From assembly GCA_030737875.1 (NCBI GenBank), contig CM060911.1, positions 108,170,625-108,234,624 of the forward strand: a DNA stretch of 64,000 nt, written 5' to 3'. Of this stretch, positions 47,295 through 58,260 are shown piece after piece. The position numbers and the translations under genes were made by a program. Source of the DNA: Allium sativum (Eukaryota; Streptophyta; Magnoliopsida; Asparagales; Amaryllidaceae). Under the pieces are notes generated by a model that saw only the letters and a program-made list of their open reading frames with translations, was not told the DNA's origin and made no database searches. The first letter of the stretch is position 1. Each line of letters opens with the position of its first letter.

Positions 47295-47810
47295 CTAACC
47301 TTCACAGGGAATGGTTATATAATCACCTGATTTAATCTTCGCCTTAACGATTCTATCGGTGCATTTAACCTCAGCTTCATACTTGGTCAGCAAGTCTAAC
47401 CCCAAGATAAGATCAAACTCTGTAAAATTCATGACGACCGCGATGGTAGGAAACCGATAACGAGAAAAAGAAACCGGCACTCCACAAACCCAACTGAGAT
47501 CAATGGAACCCCCAACCGGATTCTGGACAGTCATTGGTTCCTTGAGCTTCTTCAAATTTAAATCCAGTTTCTTAGCTGCATTCTTTGCAACAAAGCTTCG
47601 CGACGCGCCAGTGTCAAACTGTACTTTAACTGGGATATCTTTGACAGTTAGCGTGCCTTCTAAAACATCTGGCCTTTCTTGAATAGCCGAGGGCTCAAAC
47701 GTTTCTACTACTTCATTTATATGTACCGCTTTGGATTTCTTAAATTGCCTGCAATCCTTTTCAAGATGGCCAATCCGATGGCATTGACAGCATTTTCTAT
47801 TCTCTCGAAA
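47295..47810 (-). pseudogene. pol: H second zinc knuckle and aspartic protease segment
   Basis: This is in frame with gag but separated from it by the TAG at 47811-47813. It begins with a second zinc knuckle CX2CX4HX4C (CQCHRIGHLEKDC, residues 8-20 of the segment). The retropepsin motif DTGAS follows at residues 66-70 (about 47601-47615), and ILGLDLL is near its end. It stops at TAG 47295-47297. The protease would cleave the Gag-Pol polyprotein. The two knuckles on either side of a stop argue that the stop is a lesion, not a natural gag/pol border. Confidence 0.88.
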
Positions 47811-48656
47811 CTAGTTATCGGGTTTAAACCCCTTCTTTCGTTTCTTCGAGGTTTTACAATTCCTGGTCAAATGCCCTGGTTTCCTGCAGTTAGAGCAGGT
47901 GGCCGTCGTTGCTGGTTCCTTTTCAGATCTGGCCCTTTTCCGATTGACTTTGGGCTTCTTACTCACCTCAGATATCGCACTGGCCTCGGGATTATCAGTT
48001 TCAGGCTCATCTTTGTTACTAGAACTGACTTCCTCTTCGTCGCGCAACATAACTTTCTTTTGGAGATCTTCATACTGATAAGCCATATAAATCATTTCTG
48101 AGAAAGTAAGCTTCACATTCCTCATCACACTATTCTGATATTTTCTTTGCAGGCCATGAATAAACCTCAGATTTTTCCTCTTTGGATCTGGAATCAGATG
48201 AGGAGCAAAGTGAGAAAGTTCGTTGAATTTCTTATGATATTCTGGGATGGTCATATCACCTTGTATCAGATAAGAAAATTCATTACATAATCGCTCTGTT
48301 GCTTCGGGAGGAGTAAATCTTTCTAGGAAAATCACTTTGAATCTGTCCCAGGTGATATCACCTTCTGGATTATCTTTAATAACTGAATCCCACCAAAACA
48401 AAGCTTCTTCTTTGAGTGCCCAAGATGCCAGTAATCTTTTTTGGTCGTCTCTCAGCTTTAAACCCTCAAAGATTTTCTCTGCAGAACGAATCCAAGCTTG
48501 TGTTTCCACAATGGACTCTTTGCCTAAGAATGGCGATCCACCCAGATTTCGAAATCTCTTGAATAGAACTTCTATATCCGATTCTGGCTGCGGGAGCACA
48601 ACTGGCTCATTGGCTGGTCGAGCCATACGATTATTTCTTTTGTTCCTGTCACTCAT
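47811..48656 (-). CDS. gag: H Gag (truncated by an in-frame stop)
   Basis: This is a 281-codon frame starting at an ATG and ending at TAG. A retrotransposon gag capsid domain is recognisable by WALKEEALFWWDSV and FLERFTP (about residues 78-115) and the conserved YHKKFNELSHFAP stretch (about 140). A basic region precedes one zinc knuckle CX2CX4HX4C (CSNCRKPGHLTRNC, about 254-267). Gag forms the virus-like particle and binds the RNA. A sharp 3' splice-site-like sequence ends 12 nt upstream of the ATG, supporting this start. The frame reopens directly into the protease after the stop. Confidence 0.9.
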   Translation of the reverse strand: MSDRNKRNNRMARPANEPVVLPQPESDIEVLFKRFRNLGGSPFLGKESIVETQAWIRSAEKIFEGLKLRDDQKRLLASWALKEEALFWWDSVIKDNPEGDITWDRFKVIFLERFTPPEATERLCNEFSYLIQGDMTIPEYHKKFNELSHFAPHLIPDPKRKNLRFIHGLQRKYQNSVMRNVKLTFSEMIYMAYQYEDLQKKVMLRDEEEVSSSNKDEPETDNPEASAISEVSKKPKVNRKRARSEKEPATTATCSNCRKPGHLTRNCKTSKKRKKGFKPDN

Positions 48657-48906
48657 TTTCTAGTACGTCTGCAATTAGCAGACAAAGTGTTAGGTCAACA
48701 GAAAAGATATTTCAAAATATAGAGACAAATAATTCAATGTAAATGTGTCTACTGGGTGTATTTCATTCTGCTTTACTTATACTAGGATATTACTGATCCT
48801 ATCTGTATAGAGTTACCCGTCCTAGAACACTACTGGTTCTATTTCTGATGAGTTCGTTCATATGTTATATTCCAGAACTAAGCTTAACCAAAGCTCTGAT
48901 ACCAAA
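48657..48906 (-). promoter_or_regulatory. H leader: PBS, two leader hairpins and predicted 3' splice site
   Basis: The PBS (48893-48904) is two bases from the LTR. Hairpin 1 (48778-48809) has outer TATAC/GTATA, inner TAGGAT/ATCCTA and loop ATTACTG. Hairpin 2 (48823-48841) has TAGAAC/GTTCTA and loop ACTACTG. Near gag, the minus strand has CCTAAC (a plant-like branch site) about 20 nt before TTTGTCTGCTAATTGCAG, with the AG at 48669-48670. The intron prediction is inference; the motifs are directly visible. Confidence 0.6.
48893..48904 (-). promoter_or_regulatory. Primer-binding site of H (initiator tRNA-Met)
   Basis: GCTCTGATACCA on the plus strand (TGGTATCAGAGC on minus). Confidence 0.93.
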
Positions 48907-50974
48907 TGAGACGACCCCAAACCCGTACTGACGGTGGCAAGGGTAATCCTTGGAATATAACACAGAAACAGATAACAACAGAGAAGAATTAAATAAATAC
49001 ACCAGATAATGAACAATAGAATATACTTGATAAACGTAATCATCAGAGTTACACAGTATATAGGATCATACTCAGTACAAATACAGTTCAGCTATACATA
49101 AATGTCTATAGCGGAAAACAAACAAAATATGTACAATAGGAGCTGAACAGCATAAAATAGATAAATGATAGAATCCATCTTCAGCTCCAGCTATCCAGAA
49201 AAGCCTGCTAAACCTGAACACAAGGCTGCCCATGTAGAAAAAGGGGCACCCGAGTTTGAAAGTGAAACAAACTACGAGTCAGTCATGGGACTGGTATGAG
49301 AAATCTACTCAACACATTTATAATATGGCTAATCACAGGACCACGCCACTTTCGTGGAACGGGTTTACTCCATTGGATTGCCAGTGCTTTAAAACAAATC
49401 ATTCTTTTAAACATCGCAATGCTTTTTATAAAAATGAAGCCATTATAAGACTCAGTTTCCATCACACAATGCAACGCAAACCGGAGGATAGAGTTTTACC
49501 TTATAATGGCCAAAATATGGTTGATACGAATAAAACAAAAGCAATTGATATTATTACTAGTGTTTATATGTTTCAAAAACAATTTCCAATCATAACTATC
49601 AATCATAGACGACATGAGCGTCCCATCCCACTATGTCGCCAAATATAGGTATATAATCAAAACCGCACGATGTCGTATTTGGAAATTGGATTTCCGTCAT
49701 GAACCAAGGCAAAAGATAGTCCTTACCGAATTCGAGACTGCCTAGCCCAAGTCTCAGGATCAGAACGCATCGACCCTTGGATCGTCAGGGCCGGTCCACA
49801 CGGAGTGGATTAAAATGCCTGAACACTACGTTTCCCCGCCCTTTGGGGCGTAAGCGAGCCAAAAAATGACTCCATCGGACCCGGATCGTCCGATCAAACC
49901 GAGGCGCCTCGCAACAGCAACAACCACATAAGTCAAACTCGTCAGGGCGTGTAAAACCACTGACGCCACTTCTAGCTAGGAGGAAACGCAGGCCCTCCAT
50001 GAGGTCCTTTCTCCTGTTTATGGTTCATACCGGGGTGTGAGGCTCGCGATTTCACGTTATACACAAAGCTACGCCACACAGGCGGTGCTTTGATCATCAC
50101 CACAAGACTTTGCTTTTCAACAGAAGCCCTGATCACTACATCTTAGCATGCCACACAGGCAATTCACACCGTGCAACTGATGGCTATCAATCACACAGAA
50201 TAAATTCCAATGTCAGACACACTGTCCATTTGCAAGTCCGTTATGGGTCTGAACGAAACCGGAGGCACTATATACCTCGCAAACCCATCGATCACCACGT
50301 ACATCTGGACGATCACCACTCATTATCCATATTTCGGGATGCCTCCCAATCAGGACCTCGGTTACCATCCAAACGAGGTGAAGATCTCCGGTCTTCGACC
50401 ACCGTCTTCATCTTCGATTTCTTATCGTCGATTCAGTTACTCAGAATGGGATAAACCCGGTCTTTCTGAACAACCTGCGTATATAATAAACAAGTGCAAC
50501 ACTAACATACACACGCATCATTTCAATTCATTAGTCACTAACCGTCAATCAGTAAGAGAACGATTTCCCAAATATTAACCCCGAAGGCCGAAACCAACAT
50601 CAGATCAACACCCAGGAAACCATTCGACTTAGCTAACCTTCCGTTAATTTCTAAATCGCATCCATATCATTTATAATATTTTATAACGATTTATCGCTAT
50701 TTTTATTTATTTTAAAATAGCCAATTTATTAAAAAACGACGCTTCGGGCCATAACGCGACCGTGGCGCTGTTTTTCTTCAGATTTGATTTACACATATCT
50801 GAAAATCTAACCGTTGGATCTTCACAAAATTTACATCATTAGAAAGATCTTTTCAAAACGAATCCAACGGTTCCAGTTTCGGGAAAATCCGACAGTCGGA
50901 TCTCTCGGTATAATTCGTTCGAAGTTTCGATTTCAAAATACGAACTGCAGCGTCGTTATTCGATTAAATATAAT

Positions 50975-51065
50975 TATATTTATATATAAATATAATTATA
51001 TTTATATATAAATATAATTATATTTATATATAAATATAATTATATTTATATATAAATATAAATAT
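50975..51065. repeat. 22-bp AT-rich tandem repeat expanded in the H 5' LTR
   Basis: About four units of TATATTTATATATAAATATA plus AT follow in tandem. The 3' LTR has essentially a single unit at 22145-22170. Confidence 0.85.
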
Positions 51066-51285
51066 AATCGATTCTGGCGCTGTTTTTCTTCAGATTTGAA
51101 TTAAACATTCCAGACAATCCAACCGTTTGATTTTTACAAAGTTGGTGCCGTTGGAAAGATATTTCCAAAGCGAACCCAACGGTTGCGGTTTCGGGAAAAT
51201 CCGATGGTCGGATCTCCCGGTATAATCGTTTGAAATCAAGGTTTCAAAATACGAACTGCAGCGTCGTTATTCGATATATTTCAAT

Positions 51286-51328
<43 letters not shown>

Positions 51329-51621
51329 TCTTCGATTTCAAAGCTATATTCTTTTCATACATTTGATAAAAATGATATTTTTATCTAACTGTCTTCTATT
51401 TCAACACTTCACTATATTTAACAATTCATGTATATAATAAAAATGTGATTTTTATTATAAAACAATTCATTTCAAAACGCGATTATTTTCTATAGTTCAT
51501 ATAGGTGATAAAATAAGATTTTTATTATAAAACCATTTATTTCAAAACACAACTATTTTATATAGTTTATATAGATGATAAAAATATGATTTTTATTATA
51601 AAACAATTTATTTCAAAATAT

Positions 51622-52030
51622 GAATACCATTCAACATATGAATTTCAATTCAACGAATGAATTTCGATTCAACACATGAAGGTTTTCTATAGTTTGTATC
51701 TATCGATAAAAAGGTGATTTTTATATTTAAAACACGAATACCATTCAACACATGAATTTCAATTCAACGAATGAATATCGATTCAACACATGAAGGTTTT
51801 CTATAGTTTGTATATATAGATAAAAATGTGATTTTTATATTTAAAAACACGAATACCATTCAACACATGAATTTCTATCCAATGAATGAATATCGATTCA
51901 ACACATGAAGGTTTTCTATAGTTTATACATATAGATAAAAATGTGATTTTTATATTTAAAACACGAAGACCATTCAACACATGAATTTCTATTCAACGAA
52001 TGAGTTTCAATTCAACACATGAAGGTTTTC
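51622..52030. repeat. About 114-bp tandem repeat in the H 5' LTR
   Basis: Counterpart of 22711-23120, with units starting GAATACCATTCAACA. Confidence 0.8.
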
Positions 52031-52414
52031 TATTCAACGACTAAATACAGTTTCAACAAATGAAAATAATTCTAACACATGAATATTATTCAAAATTTCG
52101 GCAGCATAACGGCAGGGTAGTTAAAATTGGGACCGTCCCTAGTACGGCTCCTCGCTCTACCTTAAAACCTCATGGTTTTTGACAATGGGGAATCATGCAT
52201 CTAGTTCGCACGCAGGCGGCATGTATATATATTTCATTTTCACAAACTAATCCTATGTGGTTTCAACCAAATATTTCTCAACCACAAACGGGTATTTTTC
52301 AACCACAATCAATCAATATCAACCACAAACAATTCCAATCAACCATTCGCTATCAATCAATTTTCACACCAATCACAACCAATAAATATCGTTCATGGTT
52401 TGTGGACGAGGGGC

Positions 52415-52459
<45 letters not shown>

Positions 52460-52847
52460 GCATTTCACTTCTATTTCAACACATATATAATTTTTACAAC
52501 GCATATACAACTTATACATCGAACGTACAACTTATACAACGCTTATACATGAGGTGTACAACGCTTATATAACTCATACATCGACTATATAATTTATACA
52601 TCGTTGTTTTCCATATCGTTTATAAATTAGAAATCTCACATTGGGTTCCACTTCACCAAAAATAGCAGAAGGCTCAGAAAAATATGCGGTCTCTTCTAGA
52701 ATGTAGAAGACGTCGACACGAGTCCAGTGTCTCTTGTTTCACTGAATTTCATCAAGAAACGAAAAAGATATGATTTTTACAGTGAAATCAAAAACTGTAG
52801 CGCTTTAAACTGCTATAATATAGTTTATATTAAAATCAGCCGTATAC

Positions 52848-53247
52848 CTCCTTGAAGCTTCAAAACTAGGTTTAGATTTTTACTCCAATCCGTGAAGTTG
52901 CAGCCCGATCAGGCAATACCACGTTGTCGAGCTCCGAACCACGCTCCTGTCGATGGTGGTGGGGTCCGCTCCGGTGGCTCGAGCTGGCAGCAGCGACGAC
53001 CTGAAGACCTCGACTTTGGGCGTCGATCTGCGACGAAGACGAGATGAGGGAGGGCGAATCCTACATGAATTTGAAGGTGGAAGGGAGTTCTTCAAAAACC
53101 CCTACTGGAGCCTCGCCTGAAGATGATCGGAGCGATCTGAATTTGAACGGGAAAGTTCGAAGGGTTTTCCGTCGTAGATCGCGATGGGGGAGAGAGAGAG
53201 AAGCGGGGATATTCTGATGTGGACGAATAGTTATTTATTTATTTATA
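52848..53247 (-). promoter_or_regulatory. H core promoter and exon-like leader of the 5' LTR
   Basis: Minus-strand TATAAATA (53240-53247) is followed after about 30 nt by a TCTCTCTCTCCCCC pyrimidine patch (53187-53200), then about 350 nt of GC-rich sequence. The only ATG I find in it is a start-stop ATGTAG near 53067. The leader ends at GAG|GTATAC (52847/52848), a good 5' splice-site match; a weaker one is at 52883/52884. After it the sequence turns AT-rich. A 71-codon ORF (52880-53095) runs through it but lacks an ATG. Confidence 0.5.
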
Positions 53248-54109
53248 AAGTTTTAAAAATCCGAAAATACCCTTTGCCTCCTGCGAACCCAAATCCAAAC
53301 CCAACGACTGTCGTCCCTAGTGTTTTACCCCCATTCTGAACACAATGGGATATGTTTCGAAGGCCCATTCGAATGTTTCAGTTAGTTTTTCTTCAAATTA
53401 AAATATAAAACATTCAATATTAAATTTGAATGTACATTTCAATTTGCCAGGGCCACAAACTGATTCGAAAAATTCCAGAAAAATAAATCTAGCTATGTTT
53501 TGACGATACGGTCCCAACAAAACTAGTTTCGTTGAATTCTGAGACCGTTTGCAAAAAGGCCCATTTCTGGTCGATCCAATTTAACTTTAATTGACCAAAA
53601 CACGTTTTCCTTTGCTACACTTACATATTAGCTTCAAAAATTATGAAATTTGAAACCTAGCAATAACTTCACATCCCGGATCCAACAAAACTGGTTTCGT
53701 CGAATTCCGTGGTCGTTTGCAAAATGGCCAATTTCACGGGCTATATAAATTCCATAGCGACTTTTCTGAAAATTCATTTGGCCATAACTTTTGCTTCCCG
53801 CTATGAAACTTCGATTTTTCAGATTCGTTAGAAAGGTATTCACTAACAGATTTAAATATTTTTGGTTTCACTCAAATCCGTTTTGTTTTGCACCCGGTAC
53901 AGTCCGACAAAGTTTGAATTCAATTTTTGAAACTACAGCGCCATTTCAGGCCTTGTTAATAATTAGAATTAATTATATTCGTTTTCAATTGTCGATTCAA
54001 ACTCAGTTTTCATTGCTATTATTTAAAATATTTATTTTAAATATTTAAAATCCATTATTTTAGCCAATTTAAAAATTTTAAATTGGTTCAGATTTTCTGG
54101 GTCGTTACA

Positions 54110-54114
54110 GAATC
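54110..54114. repeat. TSD of element H, right copy (GAATC)
   Basis: Pairs with AAATC at 20081-20085. Confidence 0.8.
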
Positions 54115-55418
54115 TCACAGCGGAATGAACAACATGTAATAGATAACATATCCTTGAAATAAAATTAGTATATGTATACAGTAACATTATCAGAGTACAA
54201 CACTTACAACACAGCGGAAATAACTATAGCTATATAATCCCGAAGCCTCCTGCTCCAAGCTCTCCAATTATATCTGTAAAATCCTGACTATTTGACTGCC
54301 CGTATAAGATTGGGCACCCAAGAGTTTAGGGAAAACAAAACAAAATAAACTCCGGGTCAGTCATGGGACTGGTATGAGTAAAACAGTTTAAAATAGCTTG
54401 AGCCATCAGACGATATCTCATAAGACGACGCCGTATAACGGAACGGGTTTTTCCCTTATGAGAATCCAAAATAATCTTTATATCAAAACTCATTGATATT
54501 ATAATAGTGTCTATCAACCACAATATAATAATCATCTAGCAGAAACGCTTTCATCTCACGTTCTACATATATAGTATACAATCAAAACCGCAAGCACGTA
54601 TTGGGTAATGGATTTCCAACTATGACAAGGTATGGAACCACCTTCCGATAGTATACCTCTAGAGAGGAATACACCGGGTTCAACAAGAACATCTTGCAAC
54701 CCGACCACACATGACTGACCACTCATTTCGCTTGAGTGTATCAAATGTATATCACCAACGGTTGGGATCAACAACCGTTTCCCGAATGGGGGGTTCACCT
54801 TCTACTTAACATATCGGTGTCAAAACCGATTTCTACTTCTTTATATAAGTTCAGACTTATATATTCAATTTATCCTATGATAAATTATTTTACTTAATTT
54901 ATAAAAACATTACTTATAAATTAATCTTCTCCAACTATCTGTTAAAATAGATTTCTATTTGATATTTATTTTTCCATATATTACCTTTTATAATTCTATT
55001 CACTTTATAAATAAATATTCCTTTTATACTTCTATTTATTTCACAAATAAATATCACTTTTATACTTCTATTTATTTTCTAAATAAATATTCTTTGCAAT
55101 TCTATTTGTTCAACACATATTCCTTTTTTCTATTTGTTTCACAAATATTTTCTTTTCTAATTATTCTTTGATTTTATAAAATATTTTCTTTTATAAAATC
55201 CTTTTCCTTTTATATATAAAATCCATTGATTTTATATAAATGATTTATTTTCAAAATAAACTTTGAAAATCCCCTTTTTCTACATTCCAGTATTTCTTAC
55301 GGTATTTAAAATACCCAAACAACAATGATCGATATCATTCAACCACACATAATCAACAACATATTATATATCACATCGTATATTACAATATATGAAACAA
55401 AACAGTATTTTATATACT

Positions 55419-55440
55419 GAGGAACCCATTTGGGTCCCTC
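55419..55440. repeat. Hairpin in LTR B with a compensated pair
   Basis: GAGGAACCC and GGGTCCCTC correspond to GAGGAATCC and GGATTCCTC in LTRs A and C. Confidence 0.55.
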
Positions 55441-56942
55441 CAACCTGTTTCCCTGCATCATAGATGTTAAACAATATAATTAACATCGATTTCATTTCAA
55501 TATGAAATATTCTGCTAAACAGAATCAATATTTGATTAACAATTTATATATATATCATCATCTATGATTTCAACCAACACACAAGCAATTCAACCAAACA
55601 GTTAACACACAGCAATCAACAGATGATTAACAGTTCTAAAAATACATTATAAAAATATAACTGTTCAGAGCTGGTGAATTTTACTCACATTGGATGATCA
55701 TCGTTAATAACGATAACCATCGCTTGATTTGATTCTGACAATTTATTTCACTATAAATTGTAACGAGCTTCATTTCACTGTCAGTCAGTTCCATTGTTTA
55801 GTCCCCGTCCATACGATCCCAACGGATTTTGTTTTGCTGAATTCTGATCATGTACACGTAAGATATTAATTTTTCTAAGTTGATACTTTAATTTAATTAA
55901 ATAAAAAATTATGTTTTAAATGATTTCTGGGCTTGCTATTTAACCAAGGCCCATCACCATTGTTAACATATCAGGCCCGCACGTACCAAATTCATCTTCC
56001 TCCCTCTCTGGAAATCTTCATACTCCACTTCCTGTAACACCATTAGCCGATCTTTTATGGCTCATAACTCCTTCTTTTCATCACCAATTTATAAAACAAC
56101 GTCACAGCTCTTCTCCCTTTCAACTAAACTTAACAACCTTTCCTTTCACATCATGCTCGACAGTGTCCTCCTCCTACAACATTTGACTTCGCTGCTCCTA
56201 AAACATTCAACTCCAGTAAGCAAAAACTGGAAGAACTTCATCATAGCCAATATTAGCCTTCCACCTTTTACATAAAGTATGCACTCCATCTTCCTGTTTA
56301 TTCCAAACACACTGCTCTTCCCTTTCACTTCATCATATTCACGGTGGACCGCATCTTTCTGCCAATGCCTCACGCCACTTTCTTCTCCCTTTACAAGACT
56401 TCTGAACCCATTCCTTTGCTAGTCACGAAGTTCCCTAGCACCGATCATCAGCTTCGACAACTCCGCAAACAACATCACCAGCCTCATCTCACATAGCGAC
56501 ACCCCCCAGAGATACTCGACCTCAGGCCGACACTTCCTGTATGGAAGAACAGCGACAGATTTCAATCTTGAAAACCCTCATAACTCAACTACAACATCTC
56601 CTCGCTGCCACTAACGCCTCCATGACCCCTCAAACACGAAATCATCCGTCGATTCACGAATAGAAGCTCCAAAACTCCACAAAAGATTAAATCCTAGTCT
56701 TACTGCTGAAAAATCACAGCGCACAGATTGGATTCGAACTCAGAAATAGGTGTATCGAATTAAAGAGAATCACATAAGGAAATCAAGTAAAATGGTTTCA
56801 TGATTTTAAGGAATTTATTCGGATTGTTTTGATTTTATGAAGAATACAATTTGGTTTTCTTTTTTTGGAGAATGAAAATGTGATGGTGGAAAGAGATGTT
56901 GACTGAGGAATGAAAATAACTAGGTTAGGGAAAATTTAGACC

Positions 56943-56950
56943 TATTTATA
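56943..56950 (-). promoter_or_regulatory. TATA box of LTR B
   Basis: Minus-strand TATAAATA within CATCCTATAAATAGGTC lies 1.05 kb from the LTR end. Confidence 0.65.
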
Positions 56951-58001
56951 GGATGGTTACATATTTTTTTTATTGATTTTTCCATTAATTTAAAATGTAT
57001 TTGCCTTCTAAAAATTGGTATGATCCCATACGATACCCCAAAAAATCACTAAAATGGACATGCAGCTACAGTTCGACATTACGGTCCCAACGAAACTGTT
57101 TTCGTCGAATTCCGACTCCATTTGCTCGCACAGCGTATTTTTAAAGGTCAAATTATCGACTGTATTTCACATTAAAAATCGGTACGGCCACATACCGACT
57201 TCAAAAATCACGTAAATTGAAATCTAGCAATAATTTAATATTGCGGATCCAACAAAATTGGTTCCGTCGAATTCCGACGTCGTTTGCAAAACTGACTATT
57301 TTTAAAGCTCTAAACAACCCTTTTAAATATATTTAAAAATAATTAAATTTAATATTTATAAATAAATATTGTCGTATATATCCATAATAGAATATCATAC
57401 AGCTCTAGAATATTCTTACATGAATTTCTAACTTGATATTTCAGATCCCGATTAAATCGATATTCGATTTAAAAATGAAATTCCTTTTATATATCGTTAT
57501 AAATTATAAAGGAATTCCACAGCGACTTTTCTAAAATTTGATTTAGACATAAATCAAAATCTACACGACGAAATCTCGATTTTTCTCTTCCATTAGAAAA
57601 ATATGCTTCACCAGCTCCTAACGTTTCTTGTTTCACAAAAATCCGAGTTAAAATGGCTTATATATATTCGTTTAAAGTTCGAATCGCCAAATTACGAACT
57701 GCCGCGCCATTTCGAGCTCGATTATAATTATATTATAATTCTACGTTCAAACTGTTGTTATTTAAATATATTCGTTATTATAATTCAATTCTAAGCTGAG
57801 TTAAATCTTAGAAATAATCCAATTCACAGAATATTGTAAATTCCAATATTTCTGATTATTTCTGAATTAAATATATTATTTAATTATTTAAATCAATTAA
57901 ATAATCCATATAATTTAATTTAACGACCATTTAATTCTCTGAATTACTATTTATATAATTAAATAGATTAATTATTATACCGAAAAATATGGGTCGTTAC
58001 A

Positions 58002-58260
58002 TATGTAGTTTCAAATAATTTTAAAAATTACAATAAAATAATATTTTTAATCAATTATATCAAACCTTTTAGACTTTTTTCTTGAATATTTATTTATGTA
58101 TTTAATATTTGCATGTGCTTGATTAGTTAGAATAATTATTCCTAATTTGTAACAATACATGTAATTTTTTTAATATTTTGTCATTTGCATGTAGTTTCAA
58201 ATAATTTAAAAAACTGCAATAAAATAATATTTTTAATTAATCTTATAGCGTTACAAAGTG
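58002..58260. repeat. Host flank of LTR B: right TSD and tandem paralogous copy of the insertion site
   Basis: TATGT (58002-58006) is the TSD. 58007-58068 and 58188-58245 are two diverged copies of TAGTTTCAAATAATTTxAAAA..., and 58149-58187 matches 19867-19910. The locus was a tandem repeat of roughly 185 bp before B inserted. Confidence 0.8.

Larger units (their letters stand above)
20086..54109 (-). mobile_element. Element H: Ty3/gypsy (chromovirus-like) retrotransposon with nested insertions
   Basis: It is flanked by a near-exact 5-bp TSD. The 5' LTR is 48907-54109. The 3' LTR is 20086-23917 plus 42082-43185, split by elements C and D. The internal region 43186-48906 carries the PPT, a decayed gag-pro-RT-RNase H-integrase reading frame of about 4.28 kb on the minus strand, a leader and the PBS. 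Sampled stretches of the two LTRs differ by about 1% by eye. Domain order with integrase after RNase H places it in Ty3/gypsy. The C-terminal chromodomain-like tail and single-frame gag-pol suggest a Tekay/Del-type chromovirus (inference). Confidence 0.93.
48907..54109 (-). repeat. Element H, 5' LTR
   Basis: This LTR is 5,203 bp. U3 is about 53248-54109; R-U5 is the remaining 4.3 kb. It contains the TATA box at 53240-53247, an exon-like leader (about 53210-52848), an AT-rich body with tandem repeats, the duplicated 200-bp modules (50765-50950 and 51075-51265) and the U5 hairpin CAGTC-ATGG-GACTG (49280-49293). It differs from the 3' LTR by roughly 1% plus repeat-length changes. Confidence 0.93.
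54115..58001 (-). mobile_element. Solo LTR B, right part
   Basis: With 19911-20080 it forms an LTR of about 4.06 kb that starts TGTAGTGTCCC, ends GGGTCGTTACA and is flanked by TATGT on both sides. There is no internal region, hence a solo LTR formed by LTR-LTR recombination. It carries the CAGTC hairpin (54358-54371), the GAGGAACCC hairpin (55419-55440), a C/T-rich stretch (55970-56500), a TATA box (56943-56950) and a U3 module (57517-57720). ORFs here are short and unrecognisable. Confidence 0.9.
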
